This document shows positions 25,745 through 34,766 of a stretch of DNA of 64,000 nt, piece by piece. Below the pieces are notes generated by a model that worked only from the letters and a program-made list of their open reading frames with translations, was not told where the DNA came from and ran no database searches. The DNA is from Planktosalinus sp963977065 (GTDB taxonomy: Bacteria > Bacteroidota > Bacteroidia > Flavobacteriales > Flavobacteriaceae). A program made the position numbers and the translations under genes. The stretch covers positions 1 to 64,000 of the forward strand of contig CAXBNF010000006.1 in NCBI GenBank assembly GCA_963977065.1, read 5' to 3'. Numbering within the stretch: the first letter of the stretch is position 1; each line of letters starts with the position of its first letter.

Positions 25745-26419
25745 GTGGGAAGCAAAAACAAATTAAAACGTTTTAATGAGAATGAAACGTTCTCTAATGT
25801 CATTCAGCCTAAAAGGGAAGAGCTCACCTCAGGCACTTTTGATTTAAAAGGTAACTGGAACTCCAACTTCTTTAAAAATGATCACCCCATTGTTTTGGAA
25901 TTGGGCTGTGGCAAAGGAGAATATACCATCGCATTAGCACACCAATTTCCTGATAAAAACTTTATTGGTATTGATATAAAAGGAGCTCGTTTTTGGCGGG
26001 GAGCCAAAACGGCTTTAGAAGAAAATTTACCCAATGTCGCTTTTATACGCACTCAAATTGAACTGATTGAATATCTATTCAGTCAAAATGAAGTCTCAGA
26101 AATTTGGATAACCTTCCCCGACCCGCAAATCAAATACAAACGCACCAAACACAGACTAACAAACCGGGAATTTCTGAATCGCTACAAAAAAGTGCTCAAG
26201 CCACAGGGCATCATCCACCTTAAAACGGATAGTGAGTTTATGCACGGTTACACACTGGGACTCTTGCACGGTTTAGATCAGGAAATACTTTATGCACATC
26301 ACGATGTGTATGGCAATGAATACTCCCCAAAAGAAGTTACAGGTATTCAAACATTTTATGAAAAGCAATATCTCGAAGTAGGAAAAAAAATAACTTACAT
26401 TGCCTTTAAGCTTGGGTAA
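25745..26419 (+). CDS. trmB: tRNA (guanine-N7-)-methyltransferase
   Basis: SAM-dependent enzyme placing m7G at position 46 of tRNAs. GTG 25745 gives MGSKNKLKRFNENETF, the usual family start; this makes 224 aa. The SAM motif is VLELGCGKGEYTIALA, followed by FIGIDIKGARFWRGAK. The family signature WITFPDPQIKYKRTKHRLT carries the catalytic and tRNA-binding residues. It is followed by a LysE-type transporter gene after about 37 nt. Confidence 0.92.
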   Translation: MGSKNKLKRFNENETFSNVIQPKREELTSGTFDLKGNWNSNFFKNDHPIVLELGCGKGEYTIALAHQFPDKNFIGIDIKGARFWRGAKTALEENLPNVAFIRTQIELIEYLFSQNEVSEIWITFPDPQIKYKRTKHRLTNREFLNRYKKVLKPQGIIHLKTDSEFMHGYTLGLLHGLDQEILYAHHDVYGNEYSPKEVTGIQTFYEKQYLEVGKKITYIAFKLG

Positions 26420-26456
26420 ATAATTTTATTTATCTTCACTCAGTAATTGAATTTTC

Positions 26457-27086
26457 ATGGAATTCATTCTGTATTTAGTTTTTGGATATACCTTTGCACT
26501 TCTCGGCGTTATACCCCCTGGTTTGCTCAATATGACGGCTGCAAAAATTAGTGTCAAAGAAAACAGGCGTAATGCGTTTCTTTTTTCTCTGGGAGTGATT
26601 ACAACAGTAAGCATACAGACATATTTAGCTCTTCTTTTTGCCCGTTATCTCGACAAACACCCTGAAATCATTGAAATACTTCAACAAGTGGGCTTGGGAA
26701 TTTTTATATGCCTCACACTCTATTTTTTGTTTATAGCAAAAGAGAAAAAGAGACCACAGACAGAAGTATCATTTAAATCAAAACAACATCGTTACTTTCA
26801 GGGAATGTTTTTGGCTTTTCTCAATATTTTTCCATTACCCTATTGGGTCTATTTAAGTATCACATTTTCTGCTTTTGGTTGGTTTGACTTTTCCAAAAGT
26901 TTTATAGCCTTGTGTGTTGTGGGCTCGGCTATAGGGACTTTAACCATGTTAGTTCTTTATGCGCATTATTTTGACTATGCCAAGAAAAAGAGGAAAGAGT
27001 TTCGTGTCAACATCAACTACATCATTGGTGGAATTACAGCACTCATTTCAATCATTACACTCATCAAAATTATCAATGATTTGTAA
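26457..27086 (+). CDS. LysE family transporter
   Basis: 209 aa with about six membrane helices. The opening YTFALLGVIPPGLLNMTAAKISV is typical of LysE/RhtB-type exporters, which pump amino acids or derivatives out of the cell. A charged cytoplasmic loop (AKEKKRPQTEVSFKSKQH) separates the two halves. The stop overlaps the start of the Atl-like gene by one base (TAATG), so the two are cotranscribed. Confidence 0.8.
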   Translation: MEFILYLVFGYTFALLGVIPPGLLNMTAAKISVKENRRNAFLFSLGVITTVSIQTYLALLFARYLDKHPEIIEILQQVGLGIFICLTLYFLFIAKEKKRPQTEVSFKSKQHRYFQGMFLAFLNIFPLPYWVYLSITFSAFGWFDFSKSFIALCVVGSAIGTLTMLVLYAHYFDYAKKKRKEFRVNINYIIGGITALISIITLIKIINDL

Positions 27087-27418
27087 TGGCAAAAGAAAGC
27101 GACAATTTTTTTTCACGGGTATATGAAGTAGTTAGACAAATTCCTTATGGAAGAGTAACCTCCTATGGTGCCATTGCAAAACACATTGGTGCAGCAGGAA
27201 GTGCCAGAATGGTGGGCTGGGCAATGAACGCTTCACACCACCTACCGGATGTGCCCGCACATCGTGTTGTAAACCGAAAAGGCCTCCTCACCGGTAAACA
27301 CCATTTTGATGGAACAAATCTTATGCAGCAATTGCTGGAAAATGAAGGTATTACTGTGATAGACAATCAAATTCAGGACTTTGAAAAATACTTTTGGGAT
27401 CCCGGAAAGGAGTTGTAG
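27086..27418 (+). CDS. Alkyltransferase-like protein (Atl), MGMT family lacking the acceptor Cys
   Basis: 110 aa, the size of the DNA-binding domain of O6-alkylguanine-DNA alkyltransferases. The helix-turn-helix part IPYGRVTSYGAIAKHIGAAG is present. The active-site motif reads PAHRVVNRKG, with Ala where true transferases have Cys (PCHR), so it cannot accept the alkyl group. Known Atl proteins with this change bind alkylated guanines and hand them to nucleotide excision repair. It is coupled to the LysE gene upstream, with no obvious functional link. Confidence 0.85.
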   Translation: MAKESDNFFSRVYEVVRQIPYGRVTSYGAIAKHIGAAGSARMVGWAMNASHHLPDVPAHRVVNRKGLLTGKHHFDGTNLMQQLLENEGITVIDNQIQDFEKYFWDPGKEL

Positions 27419-27492
27419 TAACAATATAATTTTCATAAATACAACCATCAATCATTTCCATCAACGCCCTTTAAAATCTAAAGTTTTCCTTG

Positions 27493-27500
27493 TATATTTG
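27493..27500 (+). promoter_or_regulatory. Candidate -7 promoter element for the mrp unit
   Basis: TATATTTG fits TAnnTTTG, 37 nt upstream of the ATG at 27538. Confidence 0.5.
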
Positions 27501-27537
27501 CACTTTAGAATAATTCTATATAAGCTATTGAAAAAGA

Positions 27538-28668
27538 ATGATGAAGCTCGATAAAAAAGACATACTTGCCGCTTTGGAAACCATCACAGTTTCCGGCGAA
27601 GGAAAAAATATGGTCGAAAGTGGTGCGGTTCAAAACGTGATCACATTTGCAGATGAGGTGATTGTTGATTTAGTACTTTCAACACCCGCCCTTCACATCA
27701 AAAAACGTGCAGAGACAGACGTTATCAAAATCATTAAAGACAAGGTACACCCAGATGCACAGGTAAAAGTCAATATCAAAGTCAATGCCCCGGCAAAACC
27801 ACAAATAAAAGGAAAACACATTCCCGGCATTCATAACATTGTAGCCATCGCTTCCGGTAAAGGCGGAGTCGGGAAATCTACGGTAACAGCAAACATAGCA
27901 GTTACCTTAGCAAAAATGGGTTTTAAAGTGGGTGTGCTTGATGCAGATATCTATGGACCTTCTATTCCCATCATGTTTGATGTGGCTCATGAAAAACCTC
28001 TTTCAGTCAACGTCAATGGGAAATCAAAAATGAAGCCCGTTGAAAACTATGGCGTGAAAGTGCTCTCCATCGGGTTCTTTACCCAACCCAATCAAGCGGT
28101 TATTTGGCGTGGGCCTATGGCAGCAAAAGCACTCAATCAACTCATTTTTGACGCCAACTGGGGCGAACTCGATTTTATGCTGGTCGATCTTCCTCCCGGA
28201 ACCGGAGATATTCACCTTTCAATTATGCAGTCCATGCCCATCACAGGAGCTGTAATAGTTAGTACACCACAAAATGTAGCCCTTGCCGATGCACGAAAAG
28301 GAGTTGCCATGTTTCAGCAGGAAAGCATCAATGTGCCTGTTCTCGGCATCATAGAAAATATGGCCTATTTCACACCGGAAGAGTTGCCTGAAAATAAATA
28401 CTATATCTTTGGTAAAGAAGGAGCAAAAAACCTGGCTGAAGATCTTGAAGTTCCCTTTTTAGGAGAAATTCCACTGGTGCAAAGCATCAGAGAAGCCGGA
28501 GATGTTGGAAGACCTGCTGCTATGCAAACAGGAACCCCACTGGAAAATGCGTTTGAATCGCTTACGCGAAATGTGGTACAAGAAACCGTAAACCGAAATG
28601 AAAACCTTCCGCCCACACAGGCCATTCAAATAACCACGATGGCAGGTTGTAGCGCAATAAAAAAATAA
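27538..28668 (+). CDS. mrp: Mrp/ApbC-type iron-sulphur cluster carrier ATPase
   Basis: 376 aa. The N-terminal MIP18/DUF59-like domain (1-95) is followed by a P-loop ATPase with the deviant Walker A motif ASGKGGVGKSTVTANIA (about residues 105-121), VLDADIYGPS and VDLPPGTGDIHLS. Members bind and deliver Fe-S clusters, and the CPXC cluster motif usually found near the C-terminus is not evident here. It is the first gene of an apparent Fe-S/redox run: an Nfu-like gene follows after 3 nt, then an FNR-like reductase and a ferredoxin. Confidence 0.9.
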   Translation: MMKLDKKDILAALETITVSGEGKNMVESGAVQNVITFADEVIVDLVLSTPALHIKKRAETDVIKIIKDKVHPDAQVKVNIKVNAPAKPQIKGKHIPGIHNIVAIASGKGGVGKSTVTANIAVTLAKMGFKVGVLDADIYGPSIPIMFDVAHEKPLSVNVNGKSKMKPVENYGVKVLSIGFFTQPNQAVIWRGPMAAKALNQLIFDANWGELDFMLVDLPPGTGDIHLSIMQSMPITGAVIVSTPQNVALADARKGVAMFQQESINVPVLGIIENMAYFTPEELPENKYYIFGKEGAKNLAEDLEVPFLGEIPLVQSIREAGDVGRPAAMQTGTPLENAFESLTRNVVQETVNRNENLPPTQAIQITTMAGCSAIKK

Positions 28669-28671
28669 GTT

Positions 28672-28914
28672 ATGACTGAACAGGAATTAAAAATGAATAT
28701 TGAAAAGGCGCTGGAAGAAATTCGCCCCTTTTTACAAAGTGATGGCGGTGACATTTTATTGATTTCTATTGATGATGGTAAAAGTGTTACTGTTCAGTTG
28801 CAAGGAGCTTGCGTGGGTTGTTCAGTAAACCAAATGACCTTAAAGAGTGGCGTGGAAATGACCATAAAAAAATATGCTCCACAAATTGAAAGTGTCATCA
28901 ATTTAGGTGTTTAA
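28672..28914 (+). CDS. NifU C-terminal domain (Nfu-like) Fe-S scaffold
   Basis: 80 aa, a bare NifU-C domain. The cluster-binding CxxC is in GACVGCSVNQMTLKSGVE, and LEEIRPFLQSDGGDILL is the standard opening. Such proteins carry a 4Fe-4S cluster between subunits and pass it to target enzymes. It sits 3 nt after mrp, which supports a joint role in cluster delivery. Confidence 0.92.
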   Translation: MTEQELKMNIEKALEEIRPFLQSDGGDILLISIDDGKSVTVQLQGACVGCSVNQMTLKSGVEMTIKKYAPQIESVINLGV

Positions 28915-28985
28915 TTAATGATTAAAGTCATTTTCACACAATCTTCTAAAACTTATTTTTGTTCATTACATTTGAAAAAGAATCC

Positions 28986-30041
28986 ATGATTAAAACCGAT
29001 ATACTCATTATAGGTGCAGGTCCTACGGGACTTTTTGCTGTTTTTGAAGCAGGTCTTTTAAAATTAAAATGCCATTTGATTGATGCGCTTCCACAACCCG
29101 GTGGTCAACTGGCCGAATTGTACCCCAAAAAACCCATTTATGACATACCCGGTTTCCCTGAAGTTCTCGCAGGCGATTTGGTTGACAACCTGATGAAACA
29201 AATTGAACCTTTTCAACCGGGATTTACCTTAGGTGAGCGTGCTGAAACCATTGAGAAACAAGAAGACGGCACCTTTATCGTAACCTCTACAAGTGGTTTA
29301 AAACACCACGCTCCTGTGGTAGCGATTGCCGGTGGCCTGGGAAGTTTTGAGCCCAGAAAACCGCTTATTCCAAACATTCAACAGTTTGAAGACAAAGGCG
29401 TTGCTTACTTTATAAGAAACCCTGATGTCTATCGCAATAAAAAAGTAGTCATTGCCGGGGGTGGTGACTCTGCACTCGACTGGAGTATTTTCCTTTCTGA
29501 AATTGCGGCTGAAGTGACGCTTGTTCACAGAAGAAATGAATTTCGGGGTGCGCTTGATTCAGTTGAAAAAGTTCAGGAATTAAAAAAATTGGGGAAAATT
29601 ACACTCATCACACCAGCTGAGGTTGTCGGTTTAAGCGGTATCAATCAACTTGAATCTGTTATTCTTCAAAAAGCAGATGCTTCAGAAGAAAGCATTGATG
29701 CAGATGCATTTATTCCTTTATTTGGACTTTCGCCAAAGCTGGGACCCATTGCAGACTGGGGCTTGGAAATAGAAAAAAATGCCATCAAAGTAGATAATAC
29801 ACTCGACTATCAAACCAATATTCCCGGTATTTATGCTATTGGTGATGTCAATACCTATCCCGGAAAATTAAAATTGATTTTATGTGGTTTCCACGAAGCC
29901 ACAATGATGTGTCAAAGTGCTTATCAACGCATTCATCCTGATAAAAGATATGTGATGAAATATACAACTGTTGGAGGCGTTCATGGTTTTGATGGAAGTG
30001 TAAAAGAAGCTCCAAAGGCGGTAGTAAAGTCGATTGAGTAA
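28986..30041 (+). CDS. Ferredoxin/flavodoxin--NADP reductase, thioredoxin-reductase-like type
   Basis: 351 aa from ATG 28986 (MIKTDILIIGAGPTGLFAV); the upstream ATG at 28959 adds residues ahead of the FAD motif and overlaps a likely promoter (TATTTTTG, 28954-28961). FAD motif IIGAGPTGLFAVFEAG, NADP motif VIAGGGDSALDWSIFLSEIA, and IYAIGDVNTYPGK near the C-terminus. There is no CxxC redox pair, which separates it from thioredoxin reductases and fits the YumC-type FNR. The next gene is a 2Fe-2S ferredoxin, a plausible partner. Confidence 0.88.
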   Translation: MIKTDILIIGAGPTGLFAVFEAGLLKLKCHLIDALPQPGGQLAELYPKKPIYDIPGFPEVLAGDLVDNLMKQIEPFQPGFTLGERAETIEKQEDGTFIVTSTSGLKHHAPVVAIAGGLGSFEPRKPLIPNIQQFEDKGVAYFIRNPDVYRNKKVVIAGGGDSALDWSIFLSEIAAEVTLVHRRNEFRGALDSVEKVQELKKLGKITLITPAEVVGLSGINQLESVILQKADASEESIDADAFIPLFGLSPKLGPIADWGLEIEKNAIKVDNTLDYQTNIPGIYAIGDVNTYPGKLKLILCGFHEATMMCQSAYQRIHPDKRYVMKYTTVGGVHGFDGSVKEAPKAVVKSIE

Positions 30042-30096
30042 TTTCCAATCCTCTTGCTCTTAGCGGGGAGGGAATGTTTGAAAAATTAAATAAAAT

Positions 30097-30426
30097 ATGC
30101 TGGACATATTAGTGTACATAACAGATAGAGAGGGCGACACTCACATTGTGGAGGCCCCCACAGATATGAATATGAACCTGATGGAAATAGTGCGTTCTTA
30201 TGAACTTGCTCCCGAGGGCACCATTGGAATTTGTGGTGGCATGGCGATGTGTGCTTCTTGCCAGTGTTATATTGAAAGCGACCACACACTTCCTGAAAAA
30301 AATGATGACGAAGAGGCAATGCTTTCAGAAGCCTTTTTTGTAAAAGAGAACAGCCGTTTGGGGTGCCAAATTAAAATGAGCCCTGAACTCGATGGGCTCA
30401 AAGTTACCCTCGCACCAGAAGAGTAA
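30097..30426 (+). CDS. 2Fe-2S ferredoxin (adrenodoxin type)
   Basis: 109 aa. Cluster cysteines in GICGGMAMCASCQCYI (C-x5-C-x2-C) and LGCQIKM give the CX5CX2CXnC pattern of vertebrate/ISC-type ferredoxins. The acidic partner-binding stretch is EKNDDEEAM. It is preceded by an FNR-type reductase, so the pair probably forms an NADPH-to-ferredoxin chain. A palindromic repeat starts 3 nt after the stop. Confidence 0.9.
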   Translation: MLDILVYITDREGDTHIVEAPTDMNMNLMEIVRSYELAPEGTIGICGGMAMCASCQCYIESDHTLPEKNDDEEAMLSEAFFVKENSRLGCQIKMSPELDGLKVTLAPEE

Positions 30427-30428
30427 AT

Positions 30429-30448
30429 ATTTCCGCGAAGGCGGAAAT
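30429..30448 (+). repeat. REP-like palindrome, copy 1
   Basis: ATTTCCGC / GCGGAAAT perfect 8-bp arms with loop GAAG, directly after the ferredoxin stop codon. It pairs with a related inverted copy at 30570. Confidence 0.75.
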
Positions 30449-30569
30449 CTCATCATTTGTATTCCCTAATGATATCTATCAAACTATCGAGTCTTTTCTA
30501 AAAATTTAGGCGTAATTTTCCGATTTAATAAAAAAAATACAATCTTAACTTGTTATAAAAAATCAAAAC

Positions 30570-30590
30570 ATTCCCGCCTACGCGAGAATT
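30570..30590 (-). repeat. REP-like palindrome, copy 2
   Basis: On the minus strand ATTCTCGC and GCGGGAAT pair with one mismatch around GTAG. It resembles copy 1 and lies in the opposite orientation. It ends at the stop codon of the acyl-CoA dehydrogenase gene. The 121 bp between copies show no gene. Confidence 0.7.
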
Positions 30591-31768
30591 TATTTAAAAG
30601 CATTCAAGCCGGTAATATCGAGTCCGGTGATTAATAAGTGAATATCGTGTGTGCCTTCATAAGTAATGACACTTTCCAGGTTCATGGAGTGTCGCATAAT
30701 GCTGTACTCACCCGTAATACCCATTCCGCCTAGAATTTGACGGGCTTCACGTGCTATGTTTATGGCCATATCGACATTGTTGCGTTTTGCCATGGAGATT
30801 TGTGCCGAAGTGGCTTTGTCTTCATTGCGCAACACGCCCAGTCTCCACGTAAGTAATTGGGCCTTTGTAATTTCGGTGATCATTTCAGCTAGTTTCTTTT
30901 GTTGCAATTGAAATTGACCAATGGGTTTTCCAAATTGCATACGCTCTTTAGAGTATCTAAGTGCTGTATCATAACAATCCATAGCCGCTCCAATGGCTCC
31001 CCAAGCAATACCATAACGGGCAGAATCTAAACATCCCAGTGGTGCCCCAAGTCCCGATTTGTTGGGCAATAAATTTTCTTTAGGGACTTTTACGTTGTCA
31101 AAAATAAGCTCTCCGGTAGCTGAAGCTCGCAGCGACCATTTGTTATGTGTTTCAGGTGTTGAAAAGCCTTCCATGCCACGTTCAACAAGGAGACCGTGAA
31201 TTCTTCCGCTTTCATCTTTTGCCCACACAACAGCAACCTGAGCAAAGGGTGCATTGGAAATCCACATTTTAGCTCCGTTTAAAAGATAGTGGTCGCCTTT
31301 GTCTTTAAAGTTAGTTGTCATTCCGCTGGGATTACTTCCGTGGTCAGGTTCGGTCAAGCCATAACAACCCATCCATTCACCACTCGCCAGTTTTGGAAGG
31401 AATTTTTGTCGTTGGGCTTCATTGCCATATTTCCAGATGGGATACATTACTAAAGAAGACTGTACTGAAGCAGTGGAGCGCACACCACTGTCGCCTCTTT
31501 CTATTTCCTGCATTATCAAACCATAAGAGATCTGGTCTAAACCGGCACCGCCATATTCTTCTGGGATATAGGGTCCAAAAGCTCCAATATCGGCCAATCC
31601 TTTGATGATTTGTGAAGGAAACTCTGCCTTTTGAGCATACTCCTCAATGATGGGAGAAACATCTCTTTTAACCCACTCACGGGCTGCATCACGCACGAGT
31701 TTGTGCTCGTCAGATAATAATTCATCAAGGTTATAATAATCGGGTGCTTCAAAAAGATCTGGTTTCAT
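30590..31768 (-). CDS. Acyl-CoA dehydrogenase, glutaryl-CoA-dehydrogenase-like
   Basis: 392 aa FAD enzyme. The catalytic Glu is in SVITYEGTHDIHLLITG (about residue 373), and that motif with ITGLNAF is typical of glutaryl-CoA dehydrogenases. Other marks are CYGLTEPDHGSNPSGM (substrate/FAD loop), KMWISNAPFA and ARQILGGMGITGEY. Glutaryl-CoA dehydrogenase oxidises and decarboxylates glutaryl-CoA to crotonyl-CoA in lysine and tryptophan breakdown. The saccharopine-dehydrogenase-like gene 20 kb away is a possible pathway partner. Confidence 0.88.
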   Translation of the reverse strand: MKPDLFEAPDYYNLDELLSDEHKLVRDAAREWVKRDVSPIIEEYAQKAEFPSQIIKGLADIGAFGPYIPEEYGGAGLDQISYGLIMQEIERGDSGVRSTASVQSSLVMYPIWKYGNEAQRQKFLPKLASGEWMGCYGLTEPDHGSNPSGMTTNFKDKGDHYLLNGAKMWISNAPFAQVAVVWAKDESGRIHGLLVERGMEGFSTPETHNKWSLRASATGELIFDNVKVPKENLLPNKSGLGAPLGCLDSARYGIAWGAIGAAMDCYDTALRYSKERMQFGKPIGQFQLQQKKLAEMITEITKAQLLTWRLGVLRNEDKATSAQISMAKRNNVDMAINIAREARQILGGMGITGEYSIMRHSMNLESVITYEGTHDIHLLITGLDITGLNAFK

Positions 31769-31898
31769 ATCAAATGGATAAATTTTGAACTACAAAAATA
31801 GGTATTGGGTTAAGAATGCACAATGATAACTCATAAAAACTTTGTATATTGATTGAATATAATTATCATTTCAAAATTCATTAATAAACTTCCATTTT

Positions 31899-32375
31899 AT
31901 GCCATTACATATTGATGAAATAAGTTCTGAAGAGATACTTTATATCCTTGAAAACCCCTGGAAAATAACTGAAAATGAGTGGGCACTTCACCTGCAGAGT
32001 TCTCCTAAAAGTACACTTAAAGATATTCAACATCAATTGATTTTGGCTAAAAAGGAAGGGTATTCCAAAATCTGGAAAACTGAAAATAACAATCCCATTG
32101 CTATTCTGGGATGTCTCAAAAAGGACGTGGATAGATTTGAAACATTTTTTATAGCCAGTAAACATATGGAAGAACACGCTTTAAAACTTAGTTTTGACAT
32201 GCGTGAGATTTTAAGCGAACAATCAAAAATCTTTAAAGGGGGTACTTGTTTTTTATATTCAGTTTCAGATCATCCCAAACAAATCAATTGGTTTAGATTT
32301 TTAGGATTTACTTACATACCTGATGGGAACCTTGGAGATAAGCGCTATTTTGAATATGTTTCCTCTTCCAAATAG
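31899..32375 (+). CDS. Unrecognised protein, faintly GNAT-like
   Basis: 158 aa with no clear family. The pattern NPIAILGCLKKD followed by a helix and then WFRFLGFTYIPDG recalls the late strands of GNAT acetyltransferases (especially short phage types). The acetyl-CoA loop R-x-x-G-x-G/A is not evident, so this is weak. A normal ATG start is preceded by an AT-rich stretch. Flanked by the acyl-CoA dehydrogenase (divergent) and a 215-bp gap without visible features before the next gene. Confidence 0.55.
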   Translation: MPLHIDEISSEEILYILENPWKITENEWALHLQSSPKSTLKDIQHQLILAKKEGYSKIWKTENNNPIAILGCLKKDVDRFETFFIASKHMEEHALKLSFDMREILSEQSKIFKGGTCFLYSVSDHPKQINWFRFLGFTYIPDGNLGDKRYFEYVSSSK

Positions 32376-32590
32376 TCCTTCATTTTAAGCTGCCAATCAA
32401 TTTTCTGATATGGACTTGAGTTTTTTCAATGAATTCTAAAGTGAACATATTGACTTTTTTTACAAAATCCTTTGAAAAGTAAAAAGGCATATTCGGACAA
32501 AAAAAAGCACATTTCATACCATAGGATGTATTTCATATTGAAAGATGATTTATCTTAACAGTCTAATTACTAACCTAAAAACTTTCAATT

Positions 32591-32953
32591 ATGTGCGGAT
32601 CAACAACAGTAACCATTACTATTAGTGCAACAAATGCAAATCCATTTCCTCCCACTATTTCTGATGGGACAAATGTCGCCAGTACTCAAATGGATGATGA
32701 CAATTTGACAACAGCTGTAAAGTCAGGCTACATCATTGTCTTTAAAAAAGGGGGTGATATTGGCGCCCTCACAGGGATTTATGAAACAGGAGGCAGTAAC
32801 GTCTTCAGTACAAACCCAGCACCACAACCTGACGGAACCTGGAAAGGGGTGATTGGCAATTTTCCTGCAAATACCATAGAGTCTTATGGCATAAGTTATA
32901 CTGTGGGAGCGGTAACTTACAATCAGGACCCAAAAATTATGATTAATAAATAA
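32591..32953 (+). CDS. Small beta-rich hypothetical protein
   Basis: 120 aa, no signal peptide. Threonine/asparagine-rich and probably all-beta (TTVTITISATN, SGYIIVFKKGGDIGALTGIYET, YGISYTVGAVTYN). I do not recognise the family. It ends 7 nt before the adenylate cyclase gene on the same strand, so the two are probably cotranscribed. Confidence 0.65.
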   Translation: MCGSTTVTITISATNANPFPPTISDGTNVASTQMDDDNLTTAVKSGYIIVFKKGGDIGALTGIYETGGSNVFSTNPAPQPDGTWKGVIGNFPANTIESYGISYTVGAVTYNQDPKIMINK

Positions 32954-32960
32954 TTCAGTC

Positions 32961-34766
32961 ATGAATTTCAAAAGCAAGAGCAAAAGTATATGGTTGCTTT
33001 GCTTCTTATTTTGCTTACAAATTACTTTTTCTCAAGATCGAAACCTTGCAGATAGTTTAAAAATCATCTATGATGCAGGCAACATAGAGGGTTTGGATAA
33101 ACTTGAACTCTTGCGTAATTTGTCTTTCAATAGTGCTAACGATGCAGAAGAATCCTTGAAGTATGCCAAGGAATTAATTGAGCTCTCAATAAAAAGTGAA
33201 AACTTTTTGTATCTATACAGAGGCTATAGTTTAAGTGGTCAGGTTTATCAACGAGCCGGCAACTTGACAAAAGCGTTGGAGTTTTATATAAAAGCAAGTG
33301 AGACTGCGACAAAAATTGAAGATAAATCATTTGAGGGTGGGGCTTATCTGACTATTGCTGATGTGTATTCAAAAATTGGCAATGCAACCAATGCTGAAAG
33401 TTATTATTCAAAATCTATTGACCTTTTAAGAAAATCCAATGACTCGCTCACCCTGGCCTCTGCGTTACTGAATGCCGGAGACGAAGCGTTTAAAAATGAA
33501 CAATTTGATAAAGCTTTGGATTACTTTGAAGAATCGGGTTTTCTTTTTAAACAAGTTGATTATCCCATTGGTACGGCTTATAACCTTGGAAATGTGGGAA
33601 TGGTATATGCAGAACAGGGCAAAGATGCCTTGGCAGAACAATATATCAACGAAGCAATGTTATTGCTTGAGGAGCTAGAAGATTACTACCCTATTTCAAT
33701 TTATTTGACTTATATGTCTGATATTTATTCAAGACGTAATGAGTTTTCTATAGCTTTAAATTATGCACAAAGAAGTCTGGATTTAGCCATTCAATACGGA
33801 TTGAAGCAACAAATAAGTGAAGCAAATTTAACCCTCTCTGAACTATTTGAAAAAGCCGGAAATAAAGAGGCCTCTTTAAAACATTATAAAGACCACATTG
33901 CCTTTAGAGATAGCATAATAAATATAGAAAATGTTCAGCAAATAGCTGATTTGCGAACAGATTTTGAAGTCTCTCAAAAGCAAATTGAAGTTGACCTGCT
34001 GGAGCAAAAACGAAAAAACCAGCGCATAGTTACATTTGCAATTGCAGTAGTGTTATTCTTCATCGCAATACTTGCCATACTTTGGTACAGGCGGTATCTC
34101 TTTATCAGAAAAACCAAAAAAATCATCGAGGGTGAACGTGACAAATCAGACCGTTTATTGTTGAATATTTTACCAGAAGAAACAGCCAACGAACTAAAAT
34201 TAAATGGCAAGGTGAAAGCCAAAAAATATGATTCGGTTACTGTATTGTTTTCAGATTTTAAAGGTTTTACAAGTTATTCTGAAAACCTTTCCCCGGAGGA
34301 ATTGGTTAAAACAGTGGATTTTTACTTCTCAAAATTTGATGCAATCATTGAGTCTTTTGGTCTTGAAAAAATAAAAACCATCGGTGATGCTTATATGTGT
34401 GCAGGTGGTTTGCACGGCAATGAAGAAGATCACGCCAATAAAATGATTTTAGCTGCCAGTGAGATTATAAGTTTTGTTGCAAAAACAAAGGAGAACGATA
34501 TTGAAAATAAATTGACTTTTGATATCAGAATAGGAATAAACTCAGGACCTGTTGTTGCAGGAGTCGTGGGAAGCAAAAAGTTTGCTTATGACATTTGGGG
34601 AGATACAGTAAATGTGGCCTCCAGAATGGAGTCTATGTCACAACCCGGAAAAATTAATATTAGTGAAAGCACCTATCAATTGATTAAAGATAAATGGACT
34701 TGTGAATACCGTGGCGAAATTGAGGCTAAAAACAGAGGACAATTAAAAATGTACTTTGTGAATTAG
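32961..34766 (+). CDS. TPR-containing class III adenylate cyclase, membrane-bound
   Basis: 601 aa. A signal peptide (to about residue 25) is followed by a periplasmic region of tetratricopeptide repeats (about 60-310; for example ALDYFEESGFLFKQVDYPIGTAYNLGNVG). A membrane helix (about 354-376, TFAIAVVLFFIAILAILWY), a short coiled linker and the catalytic domain (about 400-600) follow. Metal Asp residues are in VLFSDFKGFTSYSE and KTIGDAYMCAGG. The Lys before TIGD and the Asp in YDIWGDTVNVASRM specify ATP, and the Asn/Arg of NVASRM stabilise the transition state. All catalytic residues are present, so it should make cAMP in response to a periplasmic signal through the TPR region. Cotranscribed with the small gene upstream. 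Confidence 0.9.
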   Translation: MNFKSKSKSIWLLCFLFCLQITFSQDRNLADSLKIIYDAGNIEGLDKLELLRNLSFNSANDAEESLKYAKELIELSIKSENFLYLYRGYSLSGQVYQRAGNLTKALEFYIKASETATKIEDKSFEGGAYLTIADVYSKIGNATNAESYYSKSIDLLRKSNDSLTLASALLNAGDEAFKNEQFDKALDYFEESGFLFKQVDYPIGTAYNLGNVGMVYAEQGKDALAEQYINEAMLLLEELEDYYPISIYLTYMSDIYSRRNEFSIALNYAQRSLDLAIQYGLKQQISEANLTLSELFEKAGNKEASLKHYKDHIAFRDSIINIENVQQIADLRTDFEVSQKQIEVDLLEQKRKNQRIVTFAIAVVLFFIAILAILWYRRYLFIRKTKKIIEGERDKSDRLLLNILPEETANELKLNGKVKAKKYDSVTVLFSDFKGFTSYSENLSPEELVKTVDFYFSKFDAIIESFGLEKIKTIGDAYMCAGGLHGNEEDHANKMILAASEIISFVAKTKENDIENKLTFDIRIGINSGPVVAGVVGSKKFAYDIWGDTVNVASRMESMSQPGKINISESTYQLIKDKWTCEYRGEIEAKNRGQLKMYFVN

